DNA of 6,430 nucleotides from Candidatus Omnitrophota bacterium. GTDB lineage: Bacteria > Omnitrophota > Gorgyraeia > B26-G9. A model generated the notes under the pieces. The model made no database searches. It had not been told where the DNA came from and saw only the letters and a program-made list of their open reading frames with translations. This document shows positions 5,742 through 6,430 of the stretch, piece by piece. The stretch's first letter is position 1, and every line of letters starts with the position of its first letter. The position numbers were made by a program, and so were the translations under genes. The stretch is taken from the NCBI GenBank assembly GCA_018399295.1, contig JAGYOO010000083.1, positions 1 through 6,430 on the forward strand, written 5' to 3'.

Positions 5742-6430
5742 TTAAAGGCTGGAGATGAAGGATGTTATCTCTTTGATTATATAATCAGGCGTAGAGGCTC
5801 CGGCAGTAATTCCGACGCGGGTTTTTCCCGCGAACCATTCCCGCCGTATTTCTTCTTTTGAATTCACCAGGTAGCTGGCGGAATTGAGGCGCCGGGATAT
5901 CCGGTAAAGCCGCTTTGTGTTCGCGCTTTTGCGGGAACCGATAATGACTACGACTTCCTGCTGCAACGGCAGACTCTTGATCTCTTCCTGTTTAAGCCGT
6001 GTCGGCCGGCAAATGGTGTTTAAAAACTTGAAGTCTTCCTTAACCAGCGGCCGGATCTTTTCAGCCATTAGCAGCGTTTTTTCCATTTCCTGTGTCGACT
6101 GTACTACGACCGCGGCCTTTCGCAGCGGAGTTTGTTTCAATTTCTCCAGGTCTTTATCCTGAGAAACGACCAGCGGCGGATGGTTAAGATGGCCCTTGAT
6201 CCCCACGACTTCTTCGTGACGCGCGTCTCCGATTATGATTATCGAATAACCTTTAGCCTCAAACTTGCGGGCGAGTTCCTGGATCTCCTTTACCATCGGA
6301 CAGGTTGCGTCAATGACCTTATATCCGAGTTTGCGCGCCTTTTCATAAGTTTCACGGGGCGCTCCGTGGGCCCGAATGATCAGAACCGCTCCGGATTCCT
6401 TTTTCCAGGTAAAAGATATTCATAAAACCA
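5742..6430 (-). CDS. ispH: 4-hydroxy-3-methylbut-2-enyl diphosphate reductase (IspH/LytB), 5'-truncated and frame-disrupted
   Basis: This is the C-terminal part of IspH, the [4Fe-4S] enzyme that makes IPP and DMAPP in the last step of the MEP isoprenoid pathway. Reading leftward, IIRAHG (active-site His at 6366-6368) and DATCP (second cluster cysteine at 6300-6302) come first. ARHEEV follows, with His (6216-6218) and the proton-donor-type Glu (6210-6212) equivalent to E. coli H124 and E126. Then come QSTQ, NTICRPTR (third cluster cysteine, 6009-6011), GSRKSANT (the SxN diphosphate contact) and GITAGASTPD. The gene ends at TAA 5742-5744. A start at ATG 6296 would lose DATCP and is not credible. 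The frame runs upstream past it until an in-frame TGA at 6420-6422, eight bases from the window edge. The first cysteine (GFCxGV) and N-terminal His lie outside the window. The homologous reading seems to continue in another frame across a homopolymer at 6400-6404, so this is either a sequencing error or a real frameshift. The gene converges on the phosphorylase gene with 3 bases between stops. Confidence 0.88.
6400..6422 (-). other. Putative frameshift site and in-frame stop in ispH
   Basis: In the ispH frame, a TGA (6420-6422) lies about 18 codons before the AHG motif. Five T's (6400-6404, A5 in the gene) sit between. Removing one would join GFMNIFYLEK, read in the neighbouring frame from 6429, to ESGAVLIIRAHG, which fits the spacing expected before the AHG motif. 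An indel in the A5 run is therefore the simplest explanation. Confidence 0.5.

Noticed and set aside
5774..5787. 14-base AT-rich palindrome TGATTATATAATCA
   Set aside because: It lies inside ispH codons for conserved C-terminal residues, and there is no T-run. It is best explained by codon content.
5742..6296. Treating ATG 6296 as the ispH start
   Set aside because: It would begin just after the DATCP cluster cysteine and lose AHG, both of which are encoded in frame immediately upstream.
6132..6425. Plus-strand open frame of 97 codons at the right edge
   Set aside because: It lies wholly antisense to ispH, whose catalytic motifs are clear on the other strand.
1..6430. Mobile element, CRISPR array, toxin-antitoxin or defence island
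   Set aside because: No transposase, integrase, direct-repeat array or paired small toxin/antitoxin frames were seen. The genes are core-like and the window is tightly packed.

Overview
The window reads as an ordinary housekeeping stretch of a bacterial chromosome with roughly balanced base composition. It looks like an uncultured, probably anaerobic lineage. The mix of a PHP-type 'histidinol phosphatase domain' protein, an HtpX-like protease with an EF-hand-like loop, a very large cellobiose-phosphorylase-like enzyme and an IspH of the short IIRAHG...DATCPMV type recalls Candidatus Omnitrophota (OP3) or a related phylum. That placement rests on remembered sequence style and is low confidence.

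Layout, left to right. Positions 1-84 hold a good sigma70-type promoter (TTGATT-16-TAGAAT) leading into a complete tRNA-Arg(CCT) with encoded CCA. Eighteen bases after the CCA a PHP-family metallophosphoesterase gene begins (180-845), with no terminator and no clear Shine-Dalgarno sequence between them, so it is probably co-transcribed with the tRNA. A 111-base gap with a perfect 17-base palindrome and a possible promoter precedes a two-gene unit: a single-domain PilZ (c-di-GMP receptor-like) protein (957-1298) and an HtpX-like membrane M48 protease (1321-2277), 22 bases apart. A 167-base intergenic region then carries a terminator for that unit, a second hairpin whose U-tract lies on the minus-strand side, and a candidate promoter. 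Next is a 1097-residue, GTG-started glycoside-phosphorylase-like protein (2445-5738). Its stop codon lies 3 bases from the stop of a convergent ispH gene on the minus strand. That gene runs off the right edge, and its reading frame is interrupted close to the edge.

How the genes relate. Arg-tRNA plus PHP phosphatase, and PilZ plus HtpX, are plausible transcription units. The phosphorylase and ispH stand alone. The functions (tRNA supply, phosphoester hydrolysis, second-messenger response, membrane protein quality control, beta-glucan-type phosphorolysis, isoprenoid synthesis) do not form one pathway. I see no mobile element, CRISPR array, defence cassette or convincing undescribed system. The points most worth checking are the EF-hand-like loop inside the protease, the interrupted ispH frame, the leader-poor tRNA-mRNA junction and the operator-like palindrome before the PilZ gene.
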